From Lactobacillales bacterium (GTDB lineage Bacteria; Bacillota; Bacilli; Lactobacillales; Streptococcaceae), in assembly GCA_031261705.1 (NCBI GenBank), contig JAISJD010000012.1:41319-105318 (forward strand): a DNA stretch of 64,000 nucleotides, given 5' to 3'. Under the pieces are notes generated by a model, which saw only the letters and a program-made list of their open reading frames with translations, did not search any database and was not told the DNA's origin. The position numbers were made by a program, and so were the translations under genes. Numbering within the stretch: the stretch's first letter is position 1; the number at the start of each line of letters is the position of its first letter. Positions 28,401 through 37,889 of this stretch are shown piece after piece.

Positions 28401-30400
28401 ATGACTCTGAAACAAGACGTACAAACTAGATTACGTCATAAAAGTTTTGGAACCATTCAATTCAACATGACTCTGAAACTTTTCACCGCATTCAGTTGCG
28501 TGATATTCAGTTTTGGAACCATTCAATTCAACATGACTCTGAAACAATCGGGTCGAGTTCTCGTTTCATTTCTTCAGTTTTGGAACCATTCAATTCAACA
28601 TGACTCTGAAACATACTTCACTTGGACTTCCAGCCACTAGGAGTTTTGGAACCATTCAATTCAACATGACTCTGAAACTTTTCACCGCATTCAGTTGCGT
28701 GATATTCAGTTTTGGAACCATTCAATTCAACATGACTCTGAAACGAACGTATTTATGTTGATTATATTCTTGATGTTTTGGAACCATTCAATTCAACATG
28801 ACTCTGAAACCTGTTTTCCACCACTGCTGACCTTCAGCGAGTTTTGGAACCATTCAATTCAACATGACTCTGAAACCGTATACTTGTACTCTCCATCACT
28901 ATGCTTTGTTTTGGAACCATTCAATTCAACATGACTCTGAAACTGATTTACTGACACCTTCGCCTGCCGCAGTGTTTTGGAACCATTCAATTCAACATGA
29001 CTCTGAAACACGATAATCTCGTACGCAATGCGTGCGCTTGTTTTGGAACCATTCAATTCAACATGACTCTGAAACTTGATGTCCTCCGGTGTCACGGTAA
29101 TAGACGTTTTGGAACCATTCAATTCAACATGACTCTGAAACGTCACATCAGGTCGGCAAGGTATCGGTAAAGTTTTGGAACCATTCAATTCAACATGACT
29201 CTGAAACCGAAACTCGAGGGGAACGGTGTGTCAATCGGTTTTGGAACCATTCAATTCAACATGACTCTGAAACACTTATGTAGTAGAAGATACGAAAATC
29301 ATGGTTTTGGAACCATTCAATTCAACATGACTCTGAAACACGATGCTGATTACGATGTTACCGGAATGATGTTTTGGAACCATTCAATTCAACATGACTC
29401 TGAAACAGTGCAGCGAAAAAAACTTTTTTATACAAGGTTTTGGAACCATTCAATTCAACATGACTCTGAAACTTTGCTTGCTATAAAGCGCTATATTGCT
29501 ATGTTTTGGAACCATTCAATTCAACATGACTCTGAAACCTTGTCAAATTCAACAATAAATAATTTTCCCGTTTTGGAACCATTCAATTCAACATGACTCT
29601 GAAACGGGATAGAGGTGGCACCATTCCTGGTTACAGTTTTGGAACCATTCAATTCAACATGACTCTGAAACAAATTAAGTTGGTCGCCGGAGCAAATTGT
29701 TGTTTTGGAACCATTCAATTCAACATGACTCTGAAACATAATCATCATCTATCTCATGAACTTCTCTGTTTTGGAACCATTCAATTCAACATGACTCTGA
29801 AACGTTGCCTCCATCAGGATGAGACAGGCTGCCGGTTTTGGAACCATTCAATTCAACATGACTCTGAAACGTCTCCTTGAAAGCTATCCCATTTTTCGTA
29901 GTTTTGGAACCATTCAATTCAACATGACTCTGAAACCGTATCAACGTCTAACACATCTCAAGCGGGGTTTTGGAACCATTCAATTCAACATGACTCTGAA
30001 ACAATTTTTTATTTTTTCATTATTTTTTTTATTGTTTTGGAACCATTCAATTCAACATGACTCTGAAACAAAATTTGCAACAGAAAAATATTTCAAAAAG
30101 TTTTGGAACCATTCAATTCAACATGACTCTGAAACGACTTGGAAGAAAATCCGGAAATGGAAAACAGTTTTGGAACCATTCAATTCAACATGACTCTGAA
30201 ACAGTTTTTGCGTAGTGATTTAGGGAAGAAGAGTTTTGGAACCATTCAATTCAACATGACTCTGAAACCGTCCCACTGGATGTGCATACTGTTACTCGGT
30301 TTTGGAACCATTCAATTCAACATGACTCTGAAACTAACACCATTAAAAACGCTAGAAATAATTGGTTTTGGAACCATTCAATTCAACATGACTCTGAAAC
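25461..30400 (-). CRISPR. Type II-A CRISPR array, 75 repeats and 74 spacers
   Basis: I counted 75 copies of a 36-base repeat that in the crRNA (minus) direction begins GTTTCAGAGTCATG and ends GAATGGTTCCAAAAC, the type II-A form. Spacers number 74: fifty of 30 bases, twenty-two of 31 and two of 29 (27288-27316 and 28150-28178). The leader is at the right end by csn2; the oldest repeat, 25461-25496, has one substitution, and the repeat at 27252-27287 has two. Three spacers occur twice. Long open frames across the array are artefacts of the 66-base period. Confidence 0.99.
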
Positions 30401-30510
30401 CTCGCAGGATTTCGTCAACGCCATTTTTCTTGACTTTGGAATTCAGAATTGAATGATTCCCCTCATTTTCATGTTAAAAAAATTATATACTTAAGATTCA
30501 AAAACTTCAA
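30401..30510 (-). promoter_or_regulatory. CRISPR leader and array promoter
   Basis: On the minus strand TTGAAG (30505-30510), 17 bases, TATAAT (30482-30487) overlaps the end of csn2 and should start the pre-crRNA near 30475. The leader ends CTGCGAG directly at the first repeat, matching the CTRCGAG leader-end motif of one group of type II-A systems, where Cas1-Cas2 recognises the insertion point. Bases 30446-30460 hold a 15-base anti-repeat. Confidence 0.8.
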
Positions 30511-31186
30511 AATCATTATCTATTAAATAGTTCTTTGAGTCAAATTTCCCTGGACGTTGTCGCGACTCTATAAATAACACCTGAATTTTCCTTAATGAAA
30601 TTTCGTTCAGTAATTCTGCTAACTGTTCGTCCGTTAAATAATTTTGAACCTCTACAAGAATCAATAATTCTTTCATATTTAGTTCTTTTATCACTTCTAT
30701 AAGTGAAAGCAACCGTTCAAAAATAGTTTTCCCGCCGTTCTCCTCAAGCTTGATATCCATAAATTTAAAAAGAGAGAATAAATCTAATTTGGGATTGATT
30801 GAAAGATCCAAATTAATCTGTTCATTCAAATTTTTCTCCAACAAGGAATAAAATAAGAAATAAAACTCCTCTAACTTTCTTAAAAGCTCAGGATAATCTT
30901 GATATATTTTCACCAATTCTTTATGGATGGCAGAAACCACTACTTTTGAGTGAAAATCGAAACGAAGAGGATCCGTTATCACGATAGATGACTTTGCCAT
31001 GTTTAACCTTTTATTTTTGGAATCGAAAAAGCTTAACTGTTCTGAACCTTCCTCGCCATTTTCCACTTGCCAAAGTGACTCAATCACACGGGCAAACAAC
31101 GCTGTATTTTCAATGACTAAAGTTGTTGCTTGATCCTTCTCAATTTCAAACAAATAATCTATCGAATAGATTGCTAGCTCAATCAT
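30491..31186 (-). CDS. csn2: Type II-A CRISPR adaptation protein Csn2
   Basis: A 231-residue Csn2, close to the 220 residues usual for the streptococcal and enterococcal form. Csn2 forms a toroidal tetramer that slides on DNA ends and is needed for spacer acquisition with Cas1, Cas2 and Cas9. The segment TKLDLFSLFKFMDIKLEEN-like region near 130 and MKELLILVEVQNYLTDEQL near 170 are typical. Its start overlaps the end of cas2 by 8 bases. It is the last cas gene, with the array promoter embedded in its 3' end. Confidence 0.9.
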   Translation of the reverse strand: MIELAIYSIDYLFEIEKDQATTLVIENTALFARVIESLWQVENGEEGSEQLSFFDSKNKRLNMAKSSIVITDPLRFDFHSKVVVSAIHKELVKIYQDYPELLRKLEEFYFLFYSLLEKNLNEQINLDLSINPKLDLFSLFKFMDIKLEENGGKTIFERLLSLIEVIKELNMKELLILVEVQNYLTDEQLAELLNEISLRKIQVLFIESRQRPGKFDSKNYLIDNDFEVFES

Positions 31187-31529
31187 CGTTAAACTCCTCT
31201 CTAGGATCTATCCCTAAAAATAAAACACGTTCCATACTATCTGTTAAATATTCTAGTTTATCGCCAACAATGTAATCCATCTTCGCAAATTGTTTTTCTG
31301 TCACTTTTAACAATAAAACAGAACCACCAGGTGGCTTATTTTCTTCAATCCGCCTTCTAATAGATTTTGCTTGTTCATCATTTAGACTCAACTTTGAATA
31401 AACTGAAAACTGTAGCATCAGAAATCCTTCAGAGAGTAAAAACTTGCGGAATCTCCTATAATTTCGACGTTCTTCACTTGTTTCAGTGGGTAAGTCAAAA
31501 AATAATACTTGGCGCATATAACGAATCAT
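31179..31529 (-). CDS. cas2: CRISPR-associated Cas2
   Basis: A 116-residue Cas2 of the type II-A form, which bridges two Cas1 dimers in the integrase complex. The start RYMRQVLFFDLP carries the conserved Asp, and YRRFRKFLLSEGFLMLQFSV is the family's helix-strand core. It overlaps cas1 by 4 bases (ATGA) and csn2 by 8 bases, so the adaptation genes are translationally coupled. Confidence 0.95.
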   Translation of the reverse strand: MIRYMRQVLFFDLPTETSEERRNYRRFRKFLLSEGFLMLQFSVYSKLSLNDEQAKSIRRRIEENKPPGGSVLLLKVTEKQFAKMDYIVGDKLEYLTDSMERVLFLGIDPREEFNDD

Positions 31530-32398
31530 TCAAAAACAAATTCCGGTGTACGTTCTTCCTCGTCCGCATCGAGAGCTTGAATCGTTTTCTTTATATAGCG
31601 TTCAATCGCATTTTCTAAATACATCGTTTGGTTGCTAAAGGAAACTTGCCTTTCAAATAGTTCAAACAAACGATACTTCAATAATTTAAAATCTAGTTTT
31701 CGGTAGTTGTAGACCAACTCGTCAACCAATGGGCGAAAAGGTTCCATTAAATCACTAGCCAAATTGAATTGATTAAATTGATTCGTATGCTTCAATCCAA
31801 GTTGAGTAATACACCCATTTTTCACAATTTCTCTCGTAACAATGGATAAAAGCAACGTATATCCATAATTTAAGGCAGCATTAATATCGTTGTCCGCATC
31901 TCGAGAAAAACCTGTTCCAAAAAGTGTATAAAAGTACATTCTAGCCGCATGACCTTCCCGATTTGTTTCATCAAATAAAGTTACCTCATTCGCAAAACCT
32001 AAAAGTTTCCTCGATTTTTCTTCAAAACCAGCTTTCGCTAACATCAATCCTTGATTTCTAATTTTTTGTTTAATTACAAACGTCCATACACGAGGTTTCA
32101 CATGTTCTGACCAAGCAATTTGCGCTGCTACTCGCTTGCTAGTGTCATGACTTCCATAATAAGGCGTAATCTCTCCAGCAGGAATCCTTTTCTTATCGCA
32201 AAAAATGATTTTCACTTTATTTTCTATTAGACTAGCAATCAATCCACTTGAAATCATAATATCCGTTGTTTCAAGCATTAAAGTGCCAATCTCTGAAATA
32301 TGAATCTTTTCCATTCCATTTTCATGACGAAAAATTAAAGCTTGATTTTTATAAGATAATTTACTATGTGCATTGACAACAATTACTCTCCATCCCAT
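31526..32398 (-). CDS. cas1: CRISPR-associated integrase Cas1 (type II)
   Basis: A 290-residue type II-A Cas1 that inserts new spacers at the leader end. The N-terminus (GWRVIVVNAHSKLSYKNQ) is that of the type II family. Conserved metal-binding positions fall in NREGHAARMYF (Glu near 148), LGLKHTNQFNQFNLA (His near 205) and DLMEPFRP (Glu near 220). It overlaps the end of cas9 by 16 bases, indicating one cas9-cas1-cas2-csn2 transcript. Confidence 0.96.
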   Translation of the reverse strand: MGWRVIVVNAHSKLSYKNQALIFRHENGMEKIHISEIGTLMLETTDIMISSGLIASLIENKVKIIFCDKKRIPAGEITPYYGSHDTSKRVAAQIAWSEHVKPRVWTFVIKQKIRNQGLMLAKAGFEEKSRKLLGFANEVTLFDETNREGHAARMYFYTLFGTGFSRDADNDINAALNYGYTLLLSIVTREIVKNGCITQLGLKHTNQFNQFNLASDLMEPFRPLVDELVYNYRKLDFKLLKYRLFELFERQVSFSNQTMYLENAIERYIKKTIQALDADEEERTPEFVFE

Positions 32399-35300
32399 AA
32401 GCGTATCCTCCGCTCATTTAATCCTGTGATTGACTGATGAATAATTTCTGCATGGATTATATCTATATCTTTTTGTGAAGTGTATTGATACTGTGATTTA
32501 GTTAAACCGATAGCCGCAACTCCTTCTTTTTTTATTAGAGTAGTCCCTCTGCTTGTTAAATCAAGAATTTGAATAAGAATCTCACACTTTTCAGCCAAGC
32601 TTGCTTCACTGAATGCTTTTTCCAAATTCCCTAGCATTTTTTCTTGTTTCTCATCCGAAAGTAGTTTTTTCTCTTTACTAAATTCACAAATTTCTTCAAT
32701 CATCTGTTCAAAAAGTTGGTCATGTTTTTCAACATACTCTCTACTTTCGTCATCCTTTAGATGTTTTACATGGAATAAGAACTTCACAAGTGATTGATTC
32801 ACTACGAATTGATCTCCTTTTTGTGCTTCTTTCGGACTTGCCAACATCCGACGATAGTGTTTTTCTTTTCCATTTTCATCAAGATAAGTGAGTTCATAGA
32901 GTTGGAATTTCTTTAGCTTATCTCCTAATATTTGTACATTTTTCAATTTAGGGTAATGTTCTTTGATATATTCTTCCGGATTCGCTTCAAATTCTTTCTT
33001 ATCAAGTAAAGTGATATTGATTAACTTTGTCTTTCCTTTTCCATATGAAACTGGAATCGCATAGGCGGCAGTTGGGGAATCAAACCCACCATATTTCTTA
33101 GGACTAAGACCTTTTTTCAGTGGAAGTAATTTATCACTATCTCCGTGAGTTAAAATACTCTCTTTTGTAAATCGTCCCCCTTGTTCCTCAACCTTCTTCA
33201 CAATATTAAGCTGACGTCTTGAGAAATTTTTACGAATACGAGATAAATCTTCTTCTTTTTTCCATAAAATCTCCCCATTGTCATCTACAATTATTTCTTT
33301 CTGCATTGATGCCAGTAACTCACCATACTCTTTTTTTGTCTTTGTCGCATTATTTTTAGAAAACTTTTTATTATATTTTGCATAAACAAATTCATCCTGT
33401 AAATCTGGATAAACACGCATTAAGAATAGGGCAACGACTGAATTTAGATAAGCATCTTGTGCATGGTGATAATCGTTTAATTCACGAACTTTGAAGAATC
33501 CAAATTCTTTTCTAAATTGACTTGTTAAACTTGCTTTCAAAGTGATGATTTTTGTTTTTGATTCGCCGTTTTCATCTTCTTGGCTAAAATGATTGGCTAA
33601 TAAAACAGCGATGTGCTTCATAATTTGTCTAGTTTCCACTAATTGACGGTTAATGAACCCTTCTCTATCACTTTCGGTAATTCTTTCCCGTTTTAGATTG
33701 ATCATTTTTCTTGGTGTTACCAAGCCAGCACTTGCTAATTTTTCCCAAAAGCCAGACATATGACGAATAATTTCATAACCAGGGACATCGCCTTTTTTCT
33801 TCTGGTTGCTTGTTCTTTTCACTAATACTTTATTGTTATAGGAATCATCTTTGATATACGATTGGGGAATAATATGGTCTACTTCATATTGACTAAGATA
33901 ACTTAAATCCAGTGGTTCCCCAGTATACATATCTTTCCCATTTTGCATATAATAAAGCCGTATTTTTTCATTACTAAAAGCAGCGTCCGGTTGTCCATCA
34001 AGAGATTTTTTTAATTCAGAAGTTACGCCGGCCAAGTTATTTAGCATGGCACTAATTTGACTTTTCGCTGAACGTGTTCTCACGCTATTTTGATTTTCTC
34101 TAGCCATTTCAATGACAATATTTGTAGGGTCTTTCCCCATGATAGCGACAATTTCAGAGACAATTTGCAGTGCTTGCCAAATCCCTTTTTTAATTGCTGG
34201 ACTTCCAGCTAATTTTTCTACTACATCATAGGTAAATACTTCTTTCTCAGTATCACTACCCTCTATTGCCTTTTCTAGCTTCTCTTTAAAAGATAAATTT
34301 TCGTCATTAATTAACTGCATGAAATTACGATTTCGATTGCCATCATCATCTATTAAAAAGTCTAAAATCGTTTTGTTACTTGCTTTATCACGGATTCCAT
34401 CAATTAATTTTGCTGACAATCTTCCCCAACCGGTATAATGTTTCTTCGCCAGTTTATTAATTTCTTGTTCACTAAACAAAGAGCTATATTTTTTCTTTAG
34501 ATTCTTCTTCAAAATTTTAGAATCCTCAAAAATTGTCATCCACTTCACAATTTCCTCAAAAGCTTCCGCATTCTCCAAATTTTCAACTTTTTCAGAAGGT
34601 GAAATTTTAATGAAGTCAAGAAATGTCCCATAACTTGCGTTAAAACTCTTCTCAATCCCTTTAATTTTCACACTTTCATCATGCGCTAAATCATGTTTCA
34701 CTAAGAACGTTTTTAAATCCTTTTCTGTTACTTTTTTATGATTTTTAAACAGTTCCTCAAAAATTAACTGCTTCGTTTCCGCATCGAGTAGCTGCATTTT
34801 ATTCTGTTCATTGACATATCTCACCTTAGTCAATTCATTATATACTGCATATTTTTCATAAAGCATGGAATGTTTTGGCAACACCTTTTCTGTTGGAAGA
34901 TAAGTGTCAAAATTTGTCATTCGTTCAATAAATTCAATAGATGAAAGGTCTCTATTCACTACTTCATCAAAATTCCATGGCGTAATAGACGTAGTAAGTG
35001 CATTTTCATTTTTTATTAGCCATGCGTGTTCATGTTTTTTCCCATTGTTATATTCAGCAGGGTGAAGTGGTCCTACATAATAAGGAATCCTAAAGGTTAA
35101 AAGTCCTTCTATTTTGTTCTTTTGCTGAATTTCTCCCTCGTCCGTTGTAACATCATAAGTTTCCGCAAGAAATGGATAGTATTTCTTTTGATTTTCAATA
35201 ATTTGATGAAGTTCATGGAGATGGACTTGATAAGGAATTGCCCCATTTTTAAACATTCGTTGCTTAGGCAAAAATTCTTCAAGCTCTATTTTATTCATAA

Positions 35301-36546
35301 TATATTGATAAGTTTCGTTGTTTTCTAATTCTGCTTTTTTAGTTTCTAAAACTTTTTTAACTTCCTTATAAAAATCTTCGTAAGTCGCTTTTCCTTTCTT
35401 CGCTTTTCCAGTACCTTCGACGTATTTTAAGTAGTTATTTAAGTTTTCTCCTTTTTTATGGAACATTTCACTATAAACATCATGTCCATATTCGTCTAAA
35501 AGGAAGGACTTAAGGAGTTTTAAATCTTTCTTATGGTTTTCAAATTTATCCACCATAGATGCAGAAAGCTTTGCATGAGTTTCAGAATCTGTTGTTGAAA
35601 GAATTTCATGTAATAAAACCGCATCAAGAATTTTCTTTGCGCTCATTATTAAGCTTAACTGTTCCTCAGATAAAACTGTTTCTAATAGTTCAATTTTTTC
35701 ATCACTATTCGCATCGCTAAGCTTTAATTTTCCTTTGGTATCATGTTCAGAAAAATCAATTTCTGCATCAAAAAACAGTTTCGATAAATCTGCCTGATTC
35801 CCGACTACCAGCTTAAATAATTCAATTATTTGATTCTTTTCTTCCTTTGGTAAGGTATCCACTTTAAACAATAGTTTTAGTTCATCGACTTTTTTAGATT
35901 TAGAGTACCGTCCATTTAGTAAAATTTCTTCCATTTCATTCCTATAGGCCTCTGAAAGACCCATTCCTAATTCATCGACTTGTTCAAAGAAATCCGTCAA
36001 GGCGCCACCTACACCGGTCGTTTCAATATCTAATTTTTGACCTTCAAAGATAAAATGCCCTCTAGCTTTAAGAATATGATGAATCGCCAAATAAACCTCA
36101 CGTAAATCAGCTTTTCTTTCATCATCCACTAATCTTTTTCTTAAATGATAAATGGTCGGGTAATCTTGATAAAATTTCTTTTCTTGTTTATGCTCTTTAA
36201 ACAAAGGATAAAGCGTATCCGTCTGTTTATCTTCAAGCCTTAAAAAGCTTTCTTCCAATCGAATGAAGAAACTATCATCTATTTTTATTATCTCTGGTTC
36301 AAAAATTTGATTTAAGTAACAAATGCGTTCTTTCCGTCGTGAAATTCTTCTTCTTTGACCACGACTTAGGCGACGGTCTGCGGCACTATGTCCTTCTTCA
36401 AAAAGGCGAGCACCCCAAAAGTTTTTGCGTTTGTCTTTTCCACCATAAACTCTGCGTTTTTTAGAAATCAGGTTAAAATCCTCATCAATCACTGACCAAC
36501 CCACAGAATTTGTCCCAATATCTAATCCAATTGTATACTCTTCCAT
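32383..36546 (-). CDS. cas9: Type II-A CRISPR nuclease Cas9, 1387 aa
   Basis: All catalytic parts are present: RuvC-I Asp9 in GLDIGTNSVGW, the arginine-rich bridge helix near 60-85, RuvC-II Glu813 in IVIEMARENQ, HNH His891 in VDHIIPQSY, and RuvC-III His1028/Asp1031 in HHAQDAYLN. The PAM-interacting domain starts with KKYGGFDSPTAAY. Where SpCas9 has Arg1333-Lys-Arg1335 before YTS, this protein has Gln1352-Tyr-Gln1354, so PAM choice should differ. Length is slightly above SpCas9 (1368). The ATG has a GGAGGG site 8 bases upstream, and an extended -10 (TGTTATAAT) lies near 36584-36592. It is first in the cas operon; the tracrRNA is divergent. Confidence 0.99.
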   Translation of the reverse strand: MEEYTIGLDIGTNSVGWSVIDEDFNLISKKRRVYGGKDKRKNFWGARLFEEGHSAADRRLSRGQRRRISRRKERICYLNQIFEPEIIKIDDSFFIRLEESFLRLEDKQTDTLYPLFKEHKQEKKFYQDYPTIYHLRKRLVDDERKADLREVYLAIHHILKARGHFIFEGQKLDIETTGVGGALTDFFEQVDELGMGLSEAYRNEMEEILLNGRYSKSKKVDELKLLFKVDTLPKEEKNQIIELFKLVVGNQADLSKLFFDAEIDFSEHDTKGKLKLSDANSDEKIELLETVLSEEQLSLIMSAKKILDAVLLHEILSTTDSETHAKLSASMVDKFENHKKDLKLLKSFLLDEYGHDVYSEMFHKKGENLNNYLKYVEGTGKAKKGKATYEDFYKEVKKVLETKKAELENNETYQYIMNKIELEEFLPKQRMFKNGAIPYQVHLHELHQIIENQKKYYPFLAETYDVTTDEGEIQQKNKIEGLLTFRIPYYVGPLHPAEYNNGKKHEHAWLIKNENALTTSITPWNFDEVVNRDLSSIEFIERMTNFDTYLPTEKVLPKHSMLYEKYAVYNELTKVRYVNEQNKMQLLDAETKQLIFEELFKNHKKVTEKDLKTFLVKHDLAHDESVKIKGIEKSFNASYGTFLDFIKISPSEKVENLENAEAFEEIVKWMTIFEDSKILKKNLKKKYSSLFSEQEINKLAKKHYTGWGRLSAKLIDGIRDKASNKTILDFLIDDDGNRNRNFMQLINDENLSFKEKLEKAIEGSDTEKEVFTYDVVEKLAGSPAIKKGIWQALQIVSEIVAIMGKDPTNIVIEMARENQNSVRTRSAKSQISAMLNNLAGVTSELKKSLDGQPDAAFSNEKIRLYYMQNGKDMYTGEPLDLSYLSQYEVDHIIPQSYIKDDSYNNKVLVKRTSNQKKKGDVPGYEIIRHMSGFWEKLASAGLVTPRKMINLKRERITESDREGFINRQLVETRQIMKHIAVLLANHFSQEDENGESKTKIITLKASLTSQFRKEFGFFKVRELNDYHHAQDAYLNSVVALFLMRVYPDLQDEFVYAKYNKKFSKNNATKTKKEYGELLASMQKEIIVDDNGEILWKKEEDLSRIRKNFSRRQLNIVKKVEEQGGRFTKESILTHGDSDKLLPLKKGLSPKKYGGFDSPTAAYAIPVSYGKGKTKLINITLLDKKEFEANPEEYIKEHYPKLKNVQILGDKLKKFQLYELTYLDENGKEKHYRRMLASPKEAQKGDQFVVNQSLVKFLFHVKHLKDDESREYVEKHDQLFEQMIEEICEFSKEKKLLSDEKQEKMLGNLEKAFSEASLAEKCEILIQILDLTSRGTTLIKKEGVAAIGLTKSQYQYTSQKDIDIIHAEIIHQSITGLNERRIRLWDGE

Positions 36547-36628
36547 ACTTTTAACCCTCCAAAATATTAGTTTTTCTTCTAATTATAACAAATGATATAT
36601 AATTTGGTAGTCATTCTTGAAAAAATAT

Positions 36629-36657
36629 TTGACATTCAATAATAATTGTTTTATTAT
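36629..36657 (+). promoter_or_regulatory. Promoter of the tracrRNA
   Basis: TTGACA, 17 bases, TATTAT. It predicts transcription from about 36664, just before the anti-repeat. Confidence 0.8.
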
Positions 36658-36663
36658 TAATTT

Positions 36664-36759
36664 ATTGAAACCATTCAATTCAATATGACAAGGTTGAAAT
36701 AAGCTTAATGCGTATCCAACTAGTAAAACTAGTCGACTGACATCGGTCGTCTTTTTTTT
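36664..36759 (+). ncRNA. tracrRNA of the type II-A system
   Basis: About 95 bases on the strand opposite cas9. The anti-repeat (about 36667-36700) matches the repeat through AACCATTCAATTCAA, one wobble and ATGAC, then an AAGG bulge and TTGAAAT, so it can pair with every crRNA. The nexus is AAGC-TTAAT-GC (36702-36711). Stem 1 is ACTAGT-AAA-ACTAGT (36719-36733). Stem 2 is CGACTG-ACAT-CGGTCG (36734-36749), followed by eight T as terminator. The layout is that of the S. pyogenes tracrRNA. Confidence 0.93.
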
Positions 36760-36763
36760 GCAC

Positions 36764-36792
36764 AAAAAAGAGCCATCACCTCCGTGATAAGC
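36764..36792 (-). terminator. Terminator of the his operon
   Basis: On the minus strand GC..ATCAC pairs with GTGAT..GC around GGAG, then TCTTTTTTG. It faces the tracrRNA terminator. Confidence 0.7.
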
Positions 36793-36801
36793 CCAAAATT
36801 C

Positions 36802-37578
36802 TTATATTTCTACACGAATTGCCTTTCCTTTTTGATAAACAACCACGTCATTTACCCCATGTTTTTTCAATAAAGCAATTGCATCTGAAAAATGCGACTC
36901 ATAATCTTCCACGCTATGCGCATCGCTCCCGATTGAAAATAACTTGCCACCCTGTGCTAAATAAAGTGGAATCGCATATTCATACAAGACTTCATTTCCA
37001 TATTTCCACATACTTTTGGCATTGACTTCAAAGGCCAATTGATGTTCAATCGTCTTTTGAAACAAAGGAATTAAATAAGGTTCTGCCAACTTTTTAAACG
37101 TATCAATATCAATCGGAAGTACCCGCACCCCGTAATCAAAATGAGCCAAGACATTCGCACTAGGAATCGCCTCAATTGCGTCAAGCATACTTGAGTAATA
37201 CTCAGGAATAATCTGCTCGGGCGACATATCTGCGACTTCCTCGTCCATATAGTCATACGTTCCATTGTGATGAACAGATAACAGCTTCACATCAAAATCT
37301 TTATCTGCCAGATACGCATTAATTCGGGCTACATCTTCCTTCACATAGCCCACTTCAACCCCCTTTAACAAACGATTATTATAGACTTGGTTTAACTCGT
37401 CAATTCGTTTGGCGTATGCTGCATAGTCTGGAATATCATCCTTTTTCGTTACAGGATTGCTTGTGTCAAAATGTTCTGTCGTCACGATAAATTTATCATT
37501 TAGGTTGAGATAATTTTCTAGCTCTTCCTTTGAATCATAAGAAAAGTTCGTGTGCATATGTTGGTCGTATAGTTTCAT
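36802..37578 (-). CDS. hisJ: Histidinol-phosphatase, PHP family
   Basis: This 258-residue enzyme removes phosphate from histidinol phosphate, step 8 of histidine synthesis. It is of the PHP type (HisJ/HisK), not the HAD domain found in HisB of enteric bacteria, which agrees with the short monofunctional hisB upstream. Metal-binding motifs are DQHMHTNFSYDS at 4-15, TTEHFD near 33, SVHHNG near 100 and GSDAHSVEDY near 219. Its start overlaps the hisE stop by one base (TAATG). Last gene of the his operon. Confidence 0.92.
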   Translation of the reverse strand: MKLYDQHMHTNFSYDSKEELENYLNLNDKFIVTTEHFDTSNPVTKKDDIPDYAAYAKRIDELNQVYNNRLLKGVEVGYVKEDVARINAYLADKDFDVKLLSVHHNGTYDYMDEEVADMSPEQIIPEYYSSMLDAIEAIPSANVLAHFDYGVRVLPIDIDTFKKLAEPYLIPLFQKTIEHQLAFEVNAKSMWKYGNEVLYEYAIPLYLAQGGKLFSIGSDAHSVEDYESHFSDAIALLKKHGVNDVVVYQKGKAIRVEI

Positions 37579-37889
37579 TAGAGCTCCTCGACTTCCTTGC
37601 GGTCATGAATGTTCGACAATTTTCCCTCACGTTTTTCTAACTCTGCGGTGACGTCCGATAAAGAAACACCTGTCTCTGCAAGCAAAACTAGCATGTGATA
37701 GACTAAATCACTCGTTTCATAGATTAATTCTTCTGGATTGTTTTTTGCTGCAATGATAACTTCGGTTGCTTCTTCTCCGACTTTTTTCAAAATTTTATCC
37801 AATCCTTTTTCAAAAAGATAGGTTGTGTAAGAATCAGGTTGCGGATTTTTTTTGCGTTCTACAATTGTTTCGTATAACTCTTCAATCAT
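37578..37889 (-). CDS. hisE: Phosphoribosyl-ATP pyrophosphohydrolase
   Basis: A 103-residue enzyme that cleaves pyrophosphate from phosphoribosyl-ATP, step 2 of histidine synthesis. The MazG-like motif [16 protein letters not shown] lies near 36-51 and [15 protein letters not shown] near 61-75. It is separate from hisI, whereas many bacteria have a HisIE fusion. A gap of 131 bases to hisI contains a 37-codon ORF whose stop overlaps this start codon. Confidence 0.95.
   Translation of the reverse strand: MIEELYETIVERKKNPQPDSYTTYLFEKGLDKILKKVGEEATEVIIAAKNNPEELIYETSDLVYHMLVLLAETGVSLSDVTAELEKREGKLSNIHDRKEVEEL

Noticed and set aside
25684..30456. Many open reading frames of 60-133 codons on both strands, with repeated FGTIQFNMTLK or FQSHVELNGSKT segments
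   Set aside because: They are translations of the CRISPR repeat; the 66-base period keeps frames open. They are not protein genes.
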